Assembly: GCA_947311845.1 (NCBI GenBank)
Contig: CAMZMU010000034.1
Coordinates: 82,298,516-82,362,515 of the forward strand
Length of the DNA: 64,000 bases
From: Poa pratensis
Lineage: Eukaryota; Streptophyta; Magnoliopsida; Poales; Poaceae
Direction: 5' to 3'
The translations under genes were made by a program, and so were the position numbers. Below the pieces are notes generated by a model that was given only the letters and a program-made list of their open reading frames with translations, was not told the DNA's origin and did no database searches. Each line of letters starts with the position of its first letter. Position 1 is the first letter of the stretch. Below, in pieces: positions 1-11,200 of this stretch.

Positions 1-964
1 TGGGTTGCTCTCATTTAGATACTATAGATTCCGTTGAATTATCTTTACTGAGGGTAATGCCCTGCCATAGAGAATTATAGGATGATTTATTGATTTACTT
101 CTATTTTCAACGGTGGTTTGAGACCGGAACCTAACCTGCCGATCGAGAAATCAAAGTTTTGTGACAAAACAATTCAAAAAACTCGATGCTACACGCTTCT
201 CACCAGCGAGAGATCGAACGTGGGGACCACCACGCCGCATCGATCATGTGATCTGCCACCGAACGCTAGTTATTCTCCACGCTCTTCCATCCAGAGTCCT
301 CCGAACCACCGAAACTGAGTTTTCCGTGCGTGGTCGCGACGCCAGCCACCCCAAATCTCGTGGTCCATCCGAAAGGCACGAGCCCCATCCAGCCAGACCC
401 TATCCCAATCCAGATTTGATCCGGATTATTCCTCTTTCTGCCACATGTGCTGATACTACTAATTTACAGAATCTTCCAGCTTAGTCCCGTTGATCTCCAC
501 CGGAGGACAGATCGCGCAAGCAACCTCTGGTTGTGGTTGTTTTCACTCTTCTTGTTACTTGTTCACGTGAAAGTACGTCTAGTCAACCGGAGGACGGTGA
601 CCTCTTCTTGTGGTACTAAACCACATCGACAAAAGGCTACAAAAATATACACACACATCTCATTTACATTTGTTCCTTCGAGAACCTGTCCTATCAAGTC
701 GTAAAAGGAGAATTGCAACGATATATATACAGCTCGGAGATGTATAATGTAACCAGTGCATTTTAGGTCGATATGTATGTAGATATGTTTTAGTGTACAC
801 ATACATCCGAATTTGGATATATGTAAGACATCCTTTTCCAAACGGAGGAAGTAGTAGAAATAAATAAGGCTCATAATGTCAACAAATTTGATACCCAAAT
901 TCAAACCGCAGCATGGAAAAAAAAGAGTGTTGATAGTGCCCACCAGTCCAATTCATAGAACTAT
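1..964. other. Intergenic, no gene seen
   Basis: Short overlapping ORFs without recognisable domains. Near 740-860 there is AT-rich sequence ending in a CGGAGGAAGTA-like motif that resembles one half of a decayed Stowaway MITE, but I could not pair it with an opposite end. No gene is supported. Confidence 0.5.
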
Positions 965-973
965 AAGTGGCAT

Positions 974-1938
974 TCAAGCCGGCAATTCCGCCCATGGGCA
1001 CGTCCGCCCACGGGCACCCGACCCTAATGGGCAGGGTATGGGTCGCTATGTTCGCCCATGGGTCTCGTCCGTGGGCGACCCGATTAGTCGTGGGTAGGGT
1101 ATGGGCAGACATGTGTACCCATGGGCGACCCGATGGGTAACCCGATTAGCTGGCATGTGGGGTCTCATAGTAAGACATGACCAGAGCCCATGTAATTTCC
1201 AGCCCAGCCCAACAGTCCAAATCCAACACGCACCGCACTAAGCCACTAAACCTAGGTGTGTGTGCCGTGTGAGTCGACCATCCCAGTACCCAGTCTCTCC
1301 CCGTCCCCGCCGCAATCCTTCTCCCCTACTCCCTCTCTGCTCAGTGCTCACGCCTCACGGTGTTCTCCGCTCCCCTTCCTTTCCCGGCAGCAAAACGGCG
1401 GCGCTGACCCGCCGCGCCGTTGCTCCACCGAGCCGCCGCTCCGTTGCGCCGCCACTCGTTGCCGTCCCCAACGTCCACGACGCCGCCGTCCCCAACTCAC
1501 AGCCGGCTTCGACGCCGCCATCCCCAAGGACCCCGACGCCGCCGTCCCCGACTCCCTGCATCCCCAAGAACCCCACGCCGCCGTCCCCGACTCCCTGCCG
1601 TCGCCCAAGGACCCCGAGCCGCTACCTTCCTTCTTCGCCCCAAGCAGCAGCTTCTCCCCACCGTCCCCGTCTCCCTGCCGTCCTCGACGCCGCCGTCCCG
1701 TCACGCTCTACAGCTTCTCCCTGCCGTCCCCTACTACCTGCCGGCTGAAGGTGACACATAAAATATGCCATTTTGGAGTGCCAGAATTGACATGAGGAGC
1801 TGTTGTATGCAGACCCGACGGGCGACCCGACGGGTCGGGTGACCCGACCGGTACGGGCATGGGCATGAAATCTGACCCATGGGCAGGGTCGCGGGCAGAA
1901 AAGCTTGCCCATTTTGTTAAACGGGCATGGGTGGCCTT
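974..1938. mobile_element. Non-autonomous hAT-like element
   Basis: The segment is flanked by the direct repeat AAGTGGCAT (965-973 and 1939-1947), which fits the 8-bp target duplication of hAT transposons (AGTGGCAT) plus one chance base. The ends are imperfectly inverted (TCAAGCC inward on the left, TAAGGCC inward on the right). Both subterminal zones are packed with short motifs of the type GCCCATGGGC, GGGTATGGGC and GACCCGA in both orientations, as expected of hAT subterminal transposase-binding repeats. There is no transposase. The centre (about 1250-1750) is GC-rich with coding-like tandem units. The class assignment is an inference from TSD length and subterminal structure. Confidence 0.6.
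1500..1620 (+). repeat. GC-rich imperfect tandem repeat inside the hAT-like element
   Basis: About three degenerate copies of a unit of roughly 40 bp built on CCCCAAGGACCCCGACGCCG followed by CCGTCCCCGACTCCCTG. Each reads as proline/alanine/aspartate-rich peptide in several frames, so the open frames here probably reflect composition rather than a protein. It could be a captured 5' exon of a host gene. Confidence 0.55.
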
Positions 1939-1947
1939 AAGTGGCAT

Positions 1948-2830
1948 CAACTTTTTTGCACATACGCATTTAATAAAAAAACATTGACAAAGGGGGCTCA
2001 TTTTCGGATGTCGAAGTTGCACCCTCTGATTGTCTAAGTCAATGTGGGGGTGAGTAGTAAACATGCCCCTCGACAAGGACGACGATTGATTGGTGCAGGA
2101 GATGATGAATCGTAGATCTTAGTACATGGTTGAATGAAGTGAAAAAATATAAGTGGGTGTCTTGAAAGAATGACGAGACACTATGTGATCTAAGCAATGG
2201 TTATTAGGGTGGTCATGGTGACAATAATAAGCCAGTATTGATCTACATGGTATTGAGGGGGTATTTCTAACCAAAAGATCCAAATAGACCGAACATTGTT
2301 TTAGCCCATTTATACTGTACGTAAAAAGCTTGTGCGTGTTCGATCTTCGATTATATCTTCACAGACGAACATTGAGGGAAAACATCTAGTGATCCCTAGA
2401 TATGAACTCGAACATTGAGGGGTGGGATCAGTAGGTATGCACTTGAACATTGAGGGGTGGGATCAGTAGGTATGCACTTGAACATTGAAATACGAAAAAT
2501 TGAAGCTCGAGATGACGACTCCGAAGAATTTTGAGCGATGGTTGCCGCTTGTTCTTGTGTCGGTTTATTCCATCTCATGTACTTTTTTTTTAACCACTTC
2601 ATTTTACTTTGAAGAGCAAAATTCTTTTATAATAACCACATGACGTCTTTTTTCCTTGCGAAGGAATCAGAATTCGTTTAACAAACACGGAATAAAAAAG
2701 CTGGGCCAGCCGCTCCGGCGATCGATCGAGGATCGCGGGGAAGGGAGAATATTCCACCTCGTCGTTTCAGCACATGTCCGGCGAGCGCGGCACGTAAAAA
2801 GCCACGACCCCGATCCCGTCGGTTGCGTCA
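1948..2830. other. Intergenic with a short tandem repeat
   Basis: No gene. A 35-bp unit is repeated in tandem at 2410-2444 and 2445-2479, followed by nine bases of a third copy. The right end grades into the GC-rich promoter region of the DUF1644 gene. Confidence 0.6.
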
Positions 2831-3306
2831 CAGTGGCGCCACCCCACGGCCGCGTGCATGGACACGGCCCACGCACCCCAACTCTTACGATCACGTGTCC
2901 TGGCTCCCGTGTCCGTCTGCAAATGGTCCGGTCTATGGACCAACCGCACGCCAAAGTGCCACAACAACCCCAGCCGTAACCGCAACGCGAGCCCAGCACA
3001 ACGTGGCCGCCCCCGGGCCCACATGTCAGTGTCCGAATCCTCCTCGCGTCCATTTCCCAACCTCCTCTCTCTTATCTTTTTGCGCCACTTTTCTCGTATT
3101 TTTTTTCTTCTCATCGACTCATCATCAGGGGAGGAAATCGATCGATCCTTCGCCATAACTTGCGTCGTCCTTGTCTCTTCCTCCCCACCCTCGCGCTCGC
3201 TCTCTCCTCGTCCCCGTCGTCGTCAACACCTCCGTCCGCCGCGGCCTCGCGCTCACCGCCGGGCCCGCCCGACCTCGCGCCCCTCGCCGGCCCCGCCGCG
3301 GTCTAG

Positions 3307-5392
3307 GTGCGTGCGCGTGCATACATCCATACATACCCCCTCCCCCCTGATTTCGTTGATTTGCCAGTTTTGGTTTGGGAGTGAGGTCTCGGGCGTCGAA
3401 TGGTGGGGGCGGGGCTTCCCGCGCGCCCATGCTGGCGTGTCCGCCTGGGAATTGCGGGGGTGGCTTGTTTCGGGGTGTTCCGGTCCCGATTTGGGTGTTC
3501 TGCGGCTGGTTCCGGCGGAAAGGCGGCGGCTTGGGGCGGCATATGGGGTGTCCGGCGGTGATCCGGGTGGGCGCTGGCGGGGAATGGTCCGGGTGGGCAG
3601 AGATCTCTCGTGGCGGCGCCAGACTTGATCCTATCCGTGCGAATTTTGCCCGATTTGTGTGCTTGTGGTAGAATTCTTTACTCTTTTGCCTGAATTCGAA
3701 GTTGTCTGAGCAAAGGAGGGTTATTTTCGGCCAATTGTGAGTTTGTGAGTCGATGGAGCGGTAGTTTGAGCTTTGTGATGTGATTGGTGTTTGGTGATGC
3801 GTGTGGATTGGAACTAGGTGCCACAATGGCGTAATAAGCAAGATACGTGCCCGTGAATTCGGTGTGCTTCTGTAATTGCACTTGTTGTTATGTCTAGATG
3901 TTTTTTTTTGCGGGGTAGGAAATGATGGACTCGAAACAAAGGAAGAAAAGGACTGTAGTATGTTGATGCTCATTTCCCTAGGAATGTATAATCAGGAATC
4001 TTAAGTGAAGCAGCAGAGCTCCGTTCTCCGGATTTTTTCTTGCGCGAATTTTTCGAATGGTAGATGTTAAAGGATTAGCATTCTGGCTGGCGGTTAAGGT
4101 TAGGGCTGTACGGTACTTTGCCTGAAGTGCAGGAACTGAGATCTTGCTTAGTTGTTAGCGCACCGGTTAGTGGATATGGTGCTTTTAGATGGAAGAAATA
4201 ATGACATCATTTTGCCACTAATGTTGGTTCGAGAACTTGGGTCCAGTATGCCAAGTTGTGGCAAAAGATGATAATTTCCCCAACCTCCTTCCATGTGCTT
4301 GCAATCTGTATTTATCATGGAAGCAGGACCAGGAGCAAAGTAATAAAACTTAAAGGAGCTACCTTTGCTTCAAATTCTTTCCGTGTGCTGGTAACTTGGC
4401 ATGTCATCAAAGGATGCAATCTTTGGCCCAAGTGCAGTATCAAATGATTCTCTCCGATTAGAAAAATTTGTGTTGTTCCTTGTTTTTTCCCATCTAATCT
4501 GGCAGATCTGAGATGAGCTGAGATGCTCCATGTGAGTCGCCAGTTTTCCCTTTGGCTAGCCTTATCTGGCTCTTAGGTGTGACTTTTTTAATGGGGAATG
4601 TAGATCACATCTAATTTCGTTTGATTATTTAATGCTCCTGGCTGTTCCAGCTCCTTGTTTCTTTATGTGCCTACCCAACTGTGATTGGATCTCAGAAAGT
4701 CTATTTGTGACTTCTGGTGCCTTTGGCCTTTGCTTGTTAGCCATTGTTATGGATCTGAAGTTTGGTAGCCTGTTTAAGAAGGAAAGCTGCTGCAAGAGTA
4801 AAGCTGCAATTGGGTGGTAATGTTGAGTTTTTCTTATGTCGTTCGAATTCTGGGGGAGGGTAGTTTGTTTATGAAAAAAATTATCATTTGCCTTGAAGTT
4901 GATGCACTCCTTGGTTATATATTGACAATCTGTTGCTACACTTCCATCAATAATATGCTTCAGCTTACGACTTGTGGAGACAGTAATTGTGTAGATACCT
5001 CTGTATTACTTGTGTGCTTTTGTGACAATGTACAACCTTCTACATTGTCTCTGGATTCTGATCTATGATGTTCTTCATTGCTTGGGACATCATGAATGAT
5101 ACACCTAATGATCTTGGCAGTGTAGGATCCTACCCAGAACCTAAAGAAATTGCCACCTTCATATCATCAGGCCACTTGTGATTGTGTTTCATGCTGTCAG
5201 CCCCCCTTGCCCATTTCCCCCTTCGTATTTGTTTGATTGTTACTGTACTAACATTATTGGAAGGGACTTTCTTCGGTTTGCTCGTTTTGCTGGTGTGCTT
5301 TTTTACACTCACCTCTTTTCTGTTCGGTTAATCCTCTTGTTTTAAAGTTACACTGTTTTAAGGTGGTCAAGTATTGATGGATTTCTGGACAG
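3307..5392 (+). other. Intron in the 5' UTR of the DUF1644 gene
   Basis: A GC- and CT-rich leader (about 3060-3306) ends in CTAG|GTGCGT, a good donor. The next good acceptor before the coding exon is GGACAG|GTTTCC, which places the exon start at 5393, 13 bases before the ATG. No long coding frame lies between them and the composition is T-rich, as in plant introns. A first-intron arrangement like this is common in plant genes with expression-enhancing leader introns. The transcription start is not determined. Confidence 0.55.
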
Positions 5393-5405
5393 GTTTCCGA
5401 CGAAA

Positions 5406-6431
5406 ATGGCAAGAACTGCAAGGGCAAGGAGGCATGTGGCTCGCCGTCTCAGGGCCACGCCGTACCCCATTCCCTCATACCGCTGGAAAGCAATGAAAGA
5501 AGCCAACCGGAAGAAAGCACTTCCAGCTGTGCAGAAGATGGACTGGGAAGATGCCAACTGCTCAGTGTGCATGGAATACCCACACAGTGCTGTGCTCCTC
5601 CTCTGTTCATCTCATGACAAGGGCTGTCGCCCTTACATGTGTGGAACAAGCTACCGCCACTCGAACTGTCTCGATCAGTTTAAGAAGGCCTACACCAAGG
5701 GGGCATTGCTCGAGGAAGTGCCTGCAAACACTGTTGGCAGTAACTTGGACTTTGTACCACTGGCTGCAGGTGAAAAGACTGGGTCCATGGACCTCGCATG
5801 TCCATTGTGCCGTGGCAAAGTGAAGGGGTGGACTGTGGTAGAGCCAGCTCGAAGCTATCTCAACGGAAAAAGGAGGACATGCATGCAGGACGGGTGCTCG
5901 TTCGTGGGGACGTACAAGGAACTCCGCAAGCATGTGAAGTCCGAGCACCCTCTCATACAGCCAAAGGAAGTAGATCCTGCCGTGGAACAGAAGTGGAGAT
6001 CTCTCGAGTTTGAAAGAGAGAGAGAAGACGCCCTCAGCACCGTCACTTCCTCGATGGGAAGGGCTGTGGTCTGGGGTGACTACGTGTTAGACCTGGAAGA
6101 TGGAGACTTGGATGATGATGAGAGCGATGATGATGATCATGGCAGTGGCCGGGAGGCGGACAACGCCCGGAGGTTGATAATATTCATGATGCGTCAGGTT
6201 GCTCAGCGTCATCGAACCCAGAGGCTCCAGAGTCCAAGCGGCGGCGTGCCTGGAAACTCTGAAGAGGACTACGTGGTTGGCAGTGGTGCCAATGGAGCCA
6301 CCCACCCTTACCCCTCGGAAGGCGACGACGAGGATGATATGGATAGAGGTGCGGCGGGCATGCTGAGACCGGATAGGCGTCGCCGGCGACGCCGTAGGAA
6401 CCGTGGGAGGCTGTTCTTAGACTCTAATTGA
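5406..6431 (+). CDS. DUF1644 family zinc-finger-like protein
   Basis: Single coding exon, 341 aa. The Cys-rich block at residues 52-88 (NCSVCMEYPHSAVLLLC, then CRPYMC and SNCLDQF) and the second Cys pair LACPLC (131-135) are typical of the plant DUF1644 family. A C2H2-like stretch follows (C159, C164, H176, H181). An acidic run lies at about 229-245 and an Arg-rich tail at 322-335, the latter a possible nuclear localisation signal. DUF1644 proteins occur across land plants. Some rice members are linked to abscisic acid and salt responses, but the biochemical activity is unknown. The start is the first ATG after the 5' UTR intron acceptor, and the frame is open to the stop. The protein looks complete and intact. 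Confidence 0.88.
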   Translation: MARTARARRHVARRLRATPYPIPSYRWKAMKEANRKKALPAVQKMDWEDANCSVCMEYPHSAVLLLCSSHDKGCRPYMCGTSYRHSNCLDQFKKAYTKGALLEEVPANTVGSNLDFVPLAAGEKTGSMDLACPLCRGKVKGWTVVEPARSYLNGKRRTCMQDGCSFVGTYKELRKHVKSEHPLIQPKEVDPAVEQKWRSLEFEREREDALSTVTSSMGRAVVWGDYVLDLEDGDLDDDESDDDDHGSGREADNARRLIIFMMRQVAQRHRTQRLQSPSGGVPGNSEEDYVVGSGANGATHPYPSEGDDEDDMDRGAAGMLRPDRRRRRRRRNRGRLFLDSN

Positions 6432-6876
6432 GATGTGGCAGGCAAGGGGCTTGGCCACCAGAGGAGCACATATGCACAGCTGATTCCCTGGTGCTGCCTT
6501 AGCATTCATCGATTTCAACCTTAATTTACTTGTTCATGATCATGTACCAAAGTAGTCGTCTTAACCTCAGCCCATTGCTTCCCATCAATGTATCATCTCA
6601 CATTCTTTGTTGAAAAGGAAAATGCCGCATCCATCTTGTGCGGTTTGTATAGTTTTTAATTGTTTCTGGGCAGTTAAATCAGTTGCTGTGTTGGATCGTG
6701 TCTTGTTCAGCTATTTCGTTTTGTCAAGTTATGGTTAGTTATAACAGAAACACAGATGGCTCAAACCATTGGTTGACAGTATGAAAACATACGATGGAAC
6801 CAGATGTATTATAACCGAAAGAATCATAACCGGAGTACACGCAGAACTGATAAGCGCCAGTTGTTTCGCACACAAT

Positions 6877-7058
6877 ACTCCCTACGTCCCAAAATACAAG
6901 ATACCTTTGATTTTCACTGGTCAATAATTTACAAGTTTGACCATGATTTATACTTATGATATATCCACAAATTAGCATAAAAATATTTAAATAAAAGAAT
7001 TTTGCAAGACAAATGAACTTATGCAATTTAAACATTCCAATATAATTTAGTAACCTAT
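6877..7058. repeat. One-sided Stowaway-like MITE remnant
   Basis: Starts with the Stowaway-like terminus TACTCCCTACGTCCCAAAATA and continues AT-rich, but has no matching inverted end before the next MITE begins at 7060. It is probably half of an older element broken by later change. Confidence 0.45.
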
Positions 7059-7059
7059 A

Positions 7060-7220
7060 CTACCTCCGTTTCTAAATATAAGATGTTTTAGCATTTGTCC
7101 ACATTCACGTATATGTAGATGTATGTAGACATATTTTAGTGTGTATACACACTCATTTTAGTATGCACCTAGACAACATGTTGAATAGCTAAAACGTCTT
7201 ATATATTGGAACGGAGGGAG
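7060..7220. mobile_element. Stowaway-type MITE
   Basis: Inverted ends CTACCTCCGTT and AACGGAGGGAG, flanked by TA on both sides (7058-7059, 7221-7222). The inner arms pair (AAATATAAGATGTTTTAGC against GCTAAAACGTCTTATAT). It has no coding capacity. Confidence 0.85.
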
Positions 7221-7884
7221 TATATATTAATGGATAAAGTGATGCATCAAGTGCAAAAATACAGCACGGAGGCAGTACCCCATGTTTTGGAAAGGGAATT
7301 GACATAACGGCTACCAGTAGTAATGTACAAAACTTAACAGAAACACGGATGGCTCAAAAAAAGAAACACATATGGCTCAAACCCTTGGCTGACAGTATGA
7401 GAGGACATACAATGAAACCAGATATATTATTATAACAGTAAAAGAACCAGAGCTCAGTGTACAAAATAGTACAAACAGTGAACAACTGCATTGGGTCAGG
7501 CAGGTTCATTTTGCTCTACATGCTACTGATTTCCGGGAACATAAGATTACATCTGTGCTCAGAATCACATTCTGACGCACAGGTGTAATAACATCAACAA
7601 TTTACTCCTATATACCCCCTGTATCTCGTCAGAGTGAATGAAATTTCGGGGCCAGTCCTCCAGTAATAATGAAACAAAGAATCCAGGGCATGTGCCGATC
7701 AGCATCATGTTGTTAGTTCTCCATTCGTTAAGTACAAACAACAGCATTAACACGTCATGAGCGCATTTGAGCTTGTGTGAGGCCATGCCTAATATGGTGA
7801 CTTGCCGACTTCCGTCGATGGCATGCCGGCTGGAATCAATGGCTCAAAGCCAAGAACTGCGGCCACCAGTCAACAATGATCTCC

Positions 7885-8284
7885 CATTAGAGCACGGACT
7901 GTTACTTCTTCCTGATGATAGTAGGGACGCCATAACAAAAAGGAGATGCTCCGATCATGAGCGGAAGCCTGCAAGCACGCCTGGCATTAGAGCACGGACT
8001 GTTACTTCTTCCTGATGATAGTAGGGACGCCATAACAAAAAGAAGATGCGCCGATCATGAGCAGAAGCCTGCAAGCGCGTCTGGCATTAGAGCACGGACG
8101 TTTACTTCTTCCTGATGATAGTAGGGACGCCATGACAAACAGGAGATGCGCCGATCATGAGCGGAAGCCTGCAAGCGCGCCTGGCATTAGAGCACGGACT
8201 GTTACTTCTTCCTGATGATAGTAGGGACGCCATAACAAACAGGAGATGCGCCGATCATGAGTGGAAGCCTGCAAGCACGCCTGG
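7885..8284. repeat. Four tandem copies of a 100-bp unit at the separase 3' end
   Basis: CATTAGAGCACGGAC recurs at 7885, 7985, 8085 and 8185, exactly 100 bp apart, and the copies differ by only a few bases. On the minus strand the first unit (8185-8284) encodes the last residues of separase (ending ...VPTIIRKK) and the stop codon at 8202. The other three units follow as 3' UTR. Since 100 is not a multiple of three, the extra units could not be read in frame, so the coding end is kept and only the UTR is lengthened. Confidence 0.92.
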
Positions 8285-11200
8285 CTTCACTGATATGTGA
8301 AGCGATTCGCCGGTTCCCACAGGTACAGTGATCGGTACCGTCATCTGTCCCTACCGGCTGTTGCTGCTTCTGGCCTCGCGTGCCTATTCGTCTTGGTCTG
8401 CTATTATCCTTGGCAGCAATGGTCATGGACTCGAATTCTTGTGTTAGCGGGCAACATTTAGAGCAATTCTTGGAGGATGTGAAGTTTTCTTGCAGCCATG
8501 AATTGAGCAATGCTTTGCTGAATCGATCAATGTCTTTATCTGAGACGTCCCAGAGGTTCGCGATGATGGACGGAGATCCAGCCAATAAATAAGACAAAGG
8601 TGCCCCTTGAGGAGCATAACCTCCTCTGCAGTGAAGTGTCCCACTACTGCAACCCATAAGAAGAGCGGCTGCGCAATTATCTAACTTCTCGATTTCCTTT
8701 CCAGAGACATACTGGCTTCCTGCAACATTTTGTCAGACTAGTTAGAACACTGCGTGATAGTACAACATGTACCTGAGCTACGAGCTTCAAAAAAAATGTA
8801 CTGGACAGTACTCAGTGGTTGGAGTTAATATTCCTCAACAGTAATAGCATAAGCGGTCAGCGAACCATCAGACATGGAGACATTGGTCGGCAGTAGCAAC
8901 ACAAGCAGTAGTTCCTACTGACATATGCCACTATTACTAGCATCACAAGGAGCAAATGATAAGTTTTATAAGCCTAAATTTATGGTGCCATCTAGTTAAT
9001 GTTCCCGTGGAAGCTTTCAATAAAACTGGGTGAGCATTTTGTACAAGATATCGTCAAAGGGGTAGCATGAGGATAGCAGGTTGTAATGGGTACCAGACAC
9101 TGTTTTTTAGCAAGTGCAAATTGATTGTGTCCTGAAAGGTGGATACTATAGTAGTAGTGCCCTACACTAAGATAGCTTCAAAGGTTGAAGCCGTGGAAGT
9201 TCAAATGACTCTGACACAAGTACAGTATGCAAAAGCCAACAAAATGACAAAACTATCAATGTTTATATCCATAGTGCATACCACTTCCATGTCCAAAGTA
9301 CAGAAAAAGATCATGATTTCTCAGGGCCACGACGAGCTCTTCAGCTGTTGGAGCATCCCCAGCATTTCCCTGCATGCCACCAATGCATCAAAATTATATG
9401 CTGTCGATTGGTTTAAAAATAATCCAAATTTATCCTTTAACAAGCTTGCATCATTCTTGGATTCATGGCCTATTTTCTCATGACAGATGTTAAAGCTTTT
9501 CAGCAGGTTGCATAATCTATATGTAACATGCTAACTTAATACACATCTGAGCCGTGAAAAACTGACAATACACTGAGATGGAGGCTACACCAATACTGCT
9601 AGCAAACCTGGTTTTCAACCATTAATATTTAACAATTCTAGAGTATAAAAAAACAGTAAGGCTACCACTTCTGCACGCCAAACCATTGATATATGTTTAT
9701 ACATGTAGTAGAATTATTCTTCTTTTGCAATATTCAGTGAGAAATAGTTTGTTTGAACAGGAAGCACAGTTTTCCCAATATATCTAACTAGTTAACAAAA
9801 CGTCTTTACCTTCCACTCGTAGTTTCTAAACAACTCATCAAATTCTTCTTGGGTGCTGATCAAATCACCACTAGGATTCAACAGATAGAATGCATCAAAA
9901 GGGTCAATAACAGGAAAAGGAGGGGCTATGGCACTGGCATTGCTGTGATGACTAGTGCTTCTAGTCAATGCTAGAAAAATACTTTGCATTGATAGCATGC
10001 GGTAAATTTCTTGATTCCTTAACGCGGGCAAGTTCTCCCAAGGAAGCATCTGCATTCAGTCATTTTAAGCAGAGGTTAAACAAGATATATGTGGGGATCG
10101 GAAAAAATTGCAATTGGCAATAGTGCTAGACAAACAATACGAGAAACGTAGCAGTAGAACCTATCCTTTTGAGAATGATGCAGTAGCTTCAAGCAGACAG
10201 TACGGGGTTGTAGACAAGCAACATACATGCTAAGGGCATCCACTATGTAGTCCATAAGCTTGTCCATAAGGAAAACGTGACTCTTATGGACAACTTTATA
10301 CATAGTGGCACCTATCAATAAGCTTAACCATAAGGAAAAAGCTTGTGGACAACCCACAAGCTTGTAGACAACCACAAGGAATAAAATAATACTACCTCCG
10401 ATCCATATTAGTGGGCACAACTTTGTCTAGATACACATGTATCTAGTCTAAATACTTAACTAGATACATATGAATTTAGACAAAACTATGCCCACTAATA
10501 TGGATCGGAGGGAGTATTACTTTATAGCTATAGTGCCCAAAGTAATAAAAAGACAATAATTTTTACAATGCTAATGTTTACTATCACGGTGTTATTTTCT
10601 GAGATGTGGGGCCTATCTTAAGGTGTGCTTTTGCAACATACATTGTGGTGTAGTCTATATGCTTATGGTGTACTTAGTGGGTCCCATCTTGTTGATAGGT
10701 TTTGCCACATACATAGTTGATGCCCTAAGACGACTAAACTTTACCTATAAAAAATCTAGCCTTAGTGTTAATTGCATCCGCTGTTTCATTTATCACAAAA
10801 ATGAATTTCATTAGACCACGTCAGGCTAGATGCAAATGACACAGCATTCACAATATTTATCCCTTCCAGCAGCTAATCAGTAAATCAGAACATCCGTCAA
10901 AACTTACGCTGAGCTAAAATGACCTTTTTACTAACAGAGGAATTAGCCAGCAATAAGGATATCATGTTGCTCACCTGCACATCAGCATCCAGGACTAAAA
11001 TGACCGGAGTTCTATCAACTGGCTCAGCCGGCTCATTTGCTATACCATTGCATAAATGCTCGAGGGTCACCATATCAATCTGGCAACAGAAGGCTCTAAG
11101 TCTATCTCTTCCACAACACCCTCCCCTGCCAAAGTAACCTTTATATGATATATACTGAGAAACACATTCTTTCAATTCATCCGATGATGCAACCCCAGCA

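Larger units (their letters stand above)
6432..7884. other. Shared 3' flanking region of the DUF1644 and separase genes
   Basis: The two genes converge here. The sequence holds the 3' UTR of the DUF1644 gene (to about 6700), Stowaway-type MITE sequence (6877-7220), AT-rich filler, and the probable 3' UTR of separase at its right edge. No additional gene is seen. Confidence 0.6.

Noticed and set aside
1256..1795. Overlapping Pro/Arg-rich ORFs in several frames
   Set aside because: Low-complexity CCG/CCC repeats keep all frames open. There is no evidence for a protein.
2858..3628. 256-codon ORF in the leader of the DUF1644 gene
   Set aside because: It crosses the predicted donor at 3307 and has only Arg/Pro/Ser-rich composition. 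It is better explained as 5' UTR plus intron.
7885..8284. CRISPR-like array
   Set aside because: The repeat is continuous 100-bp tandem units without spacers, in a plant gene.
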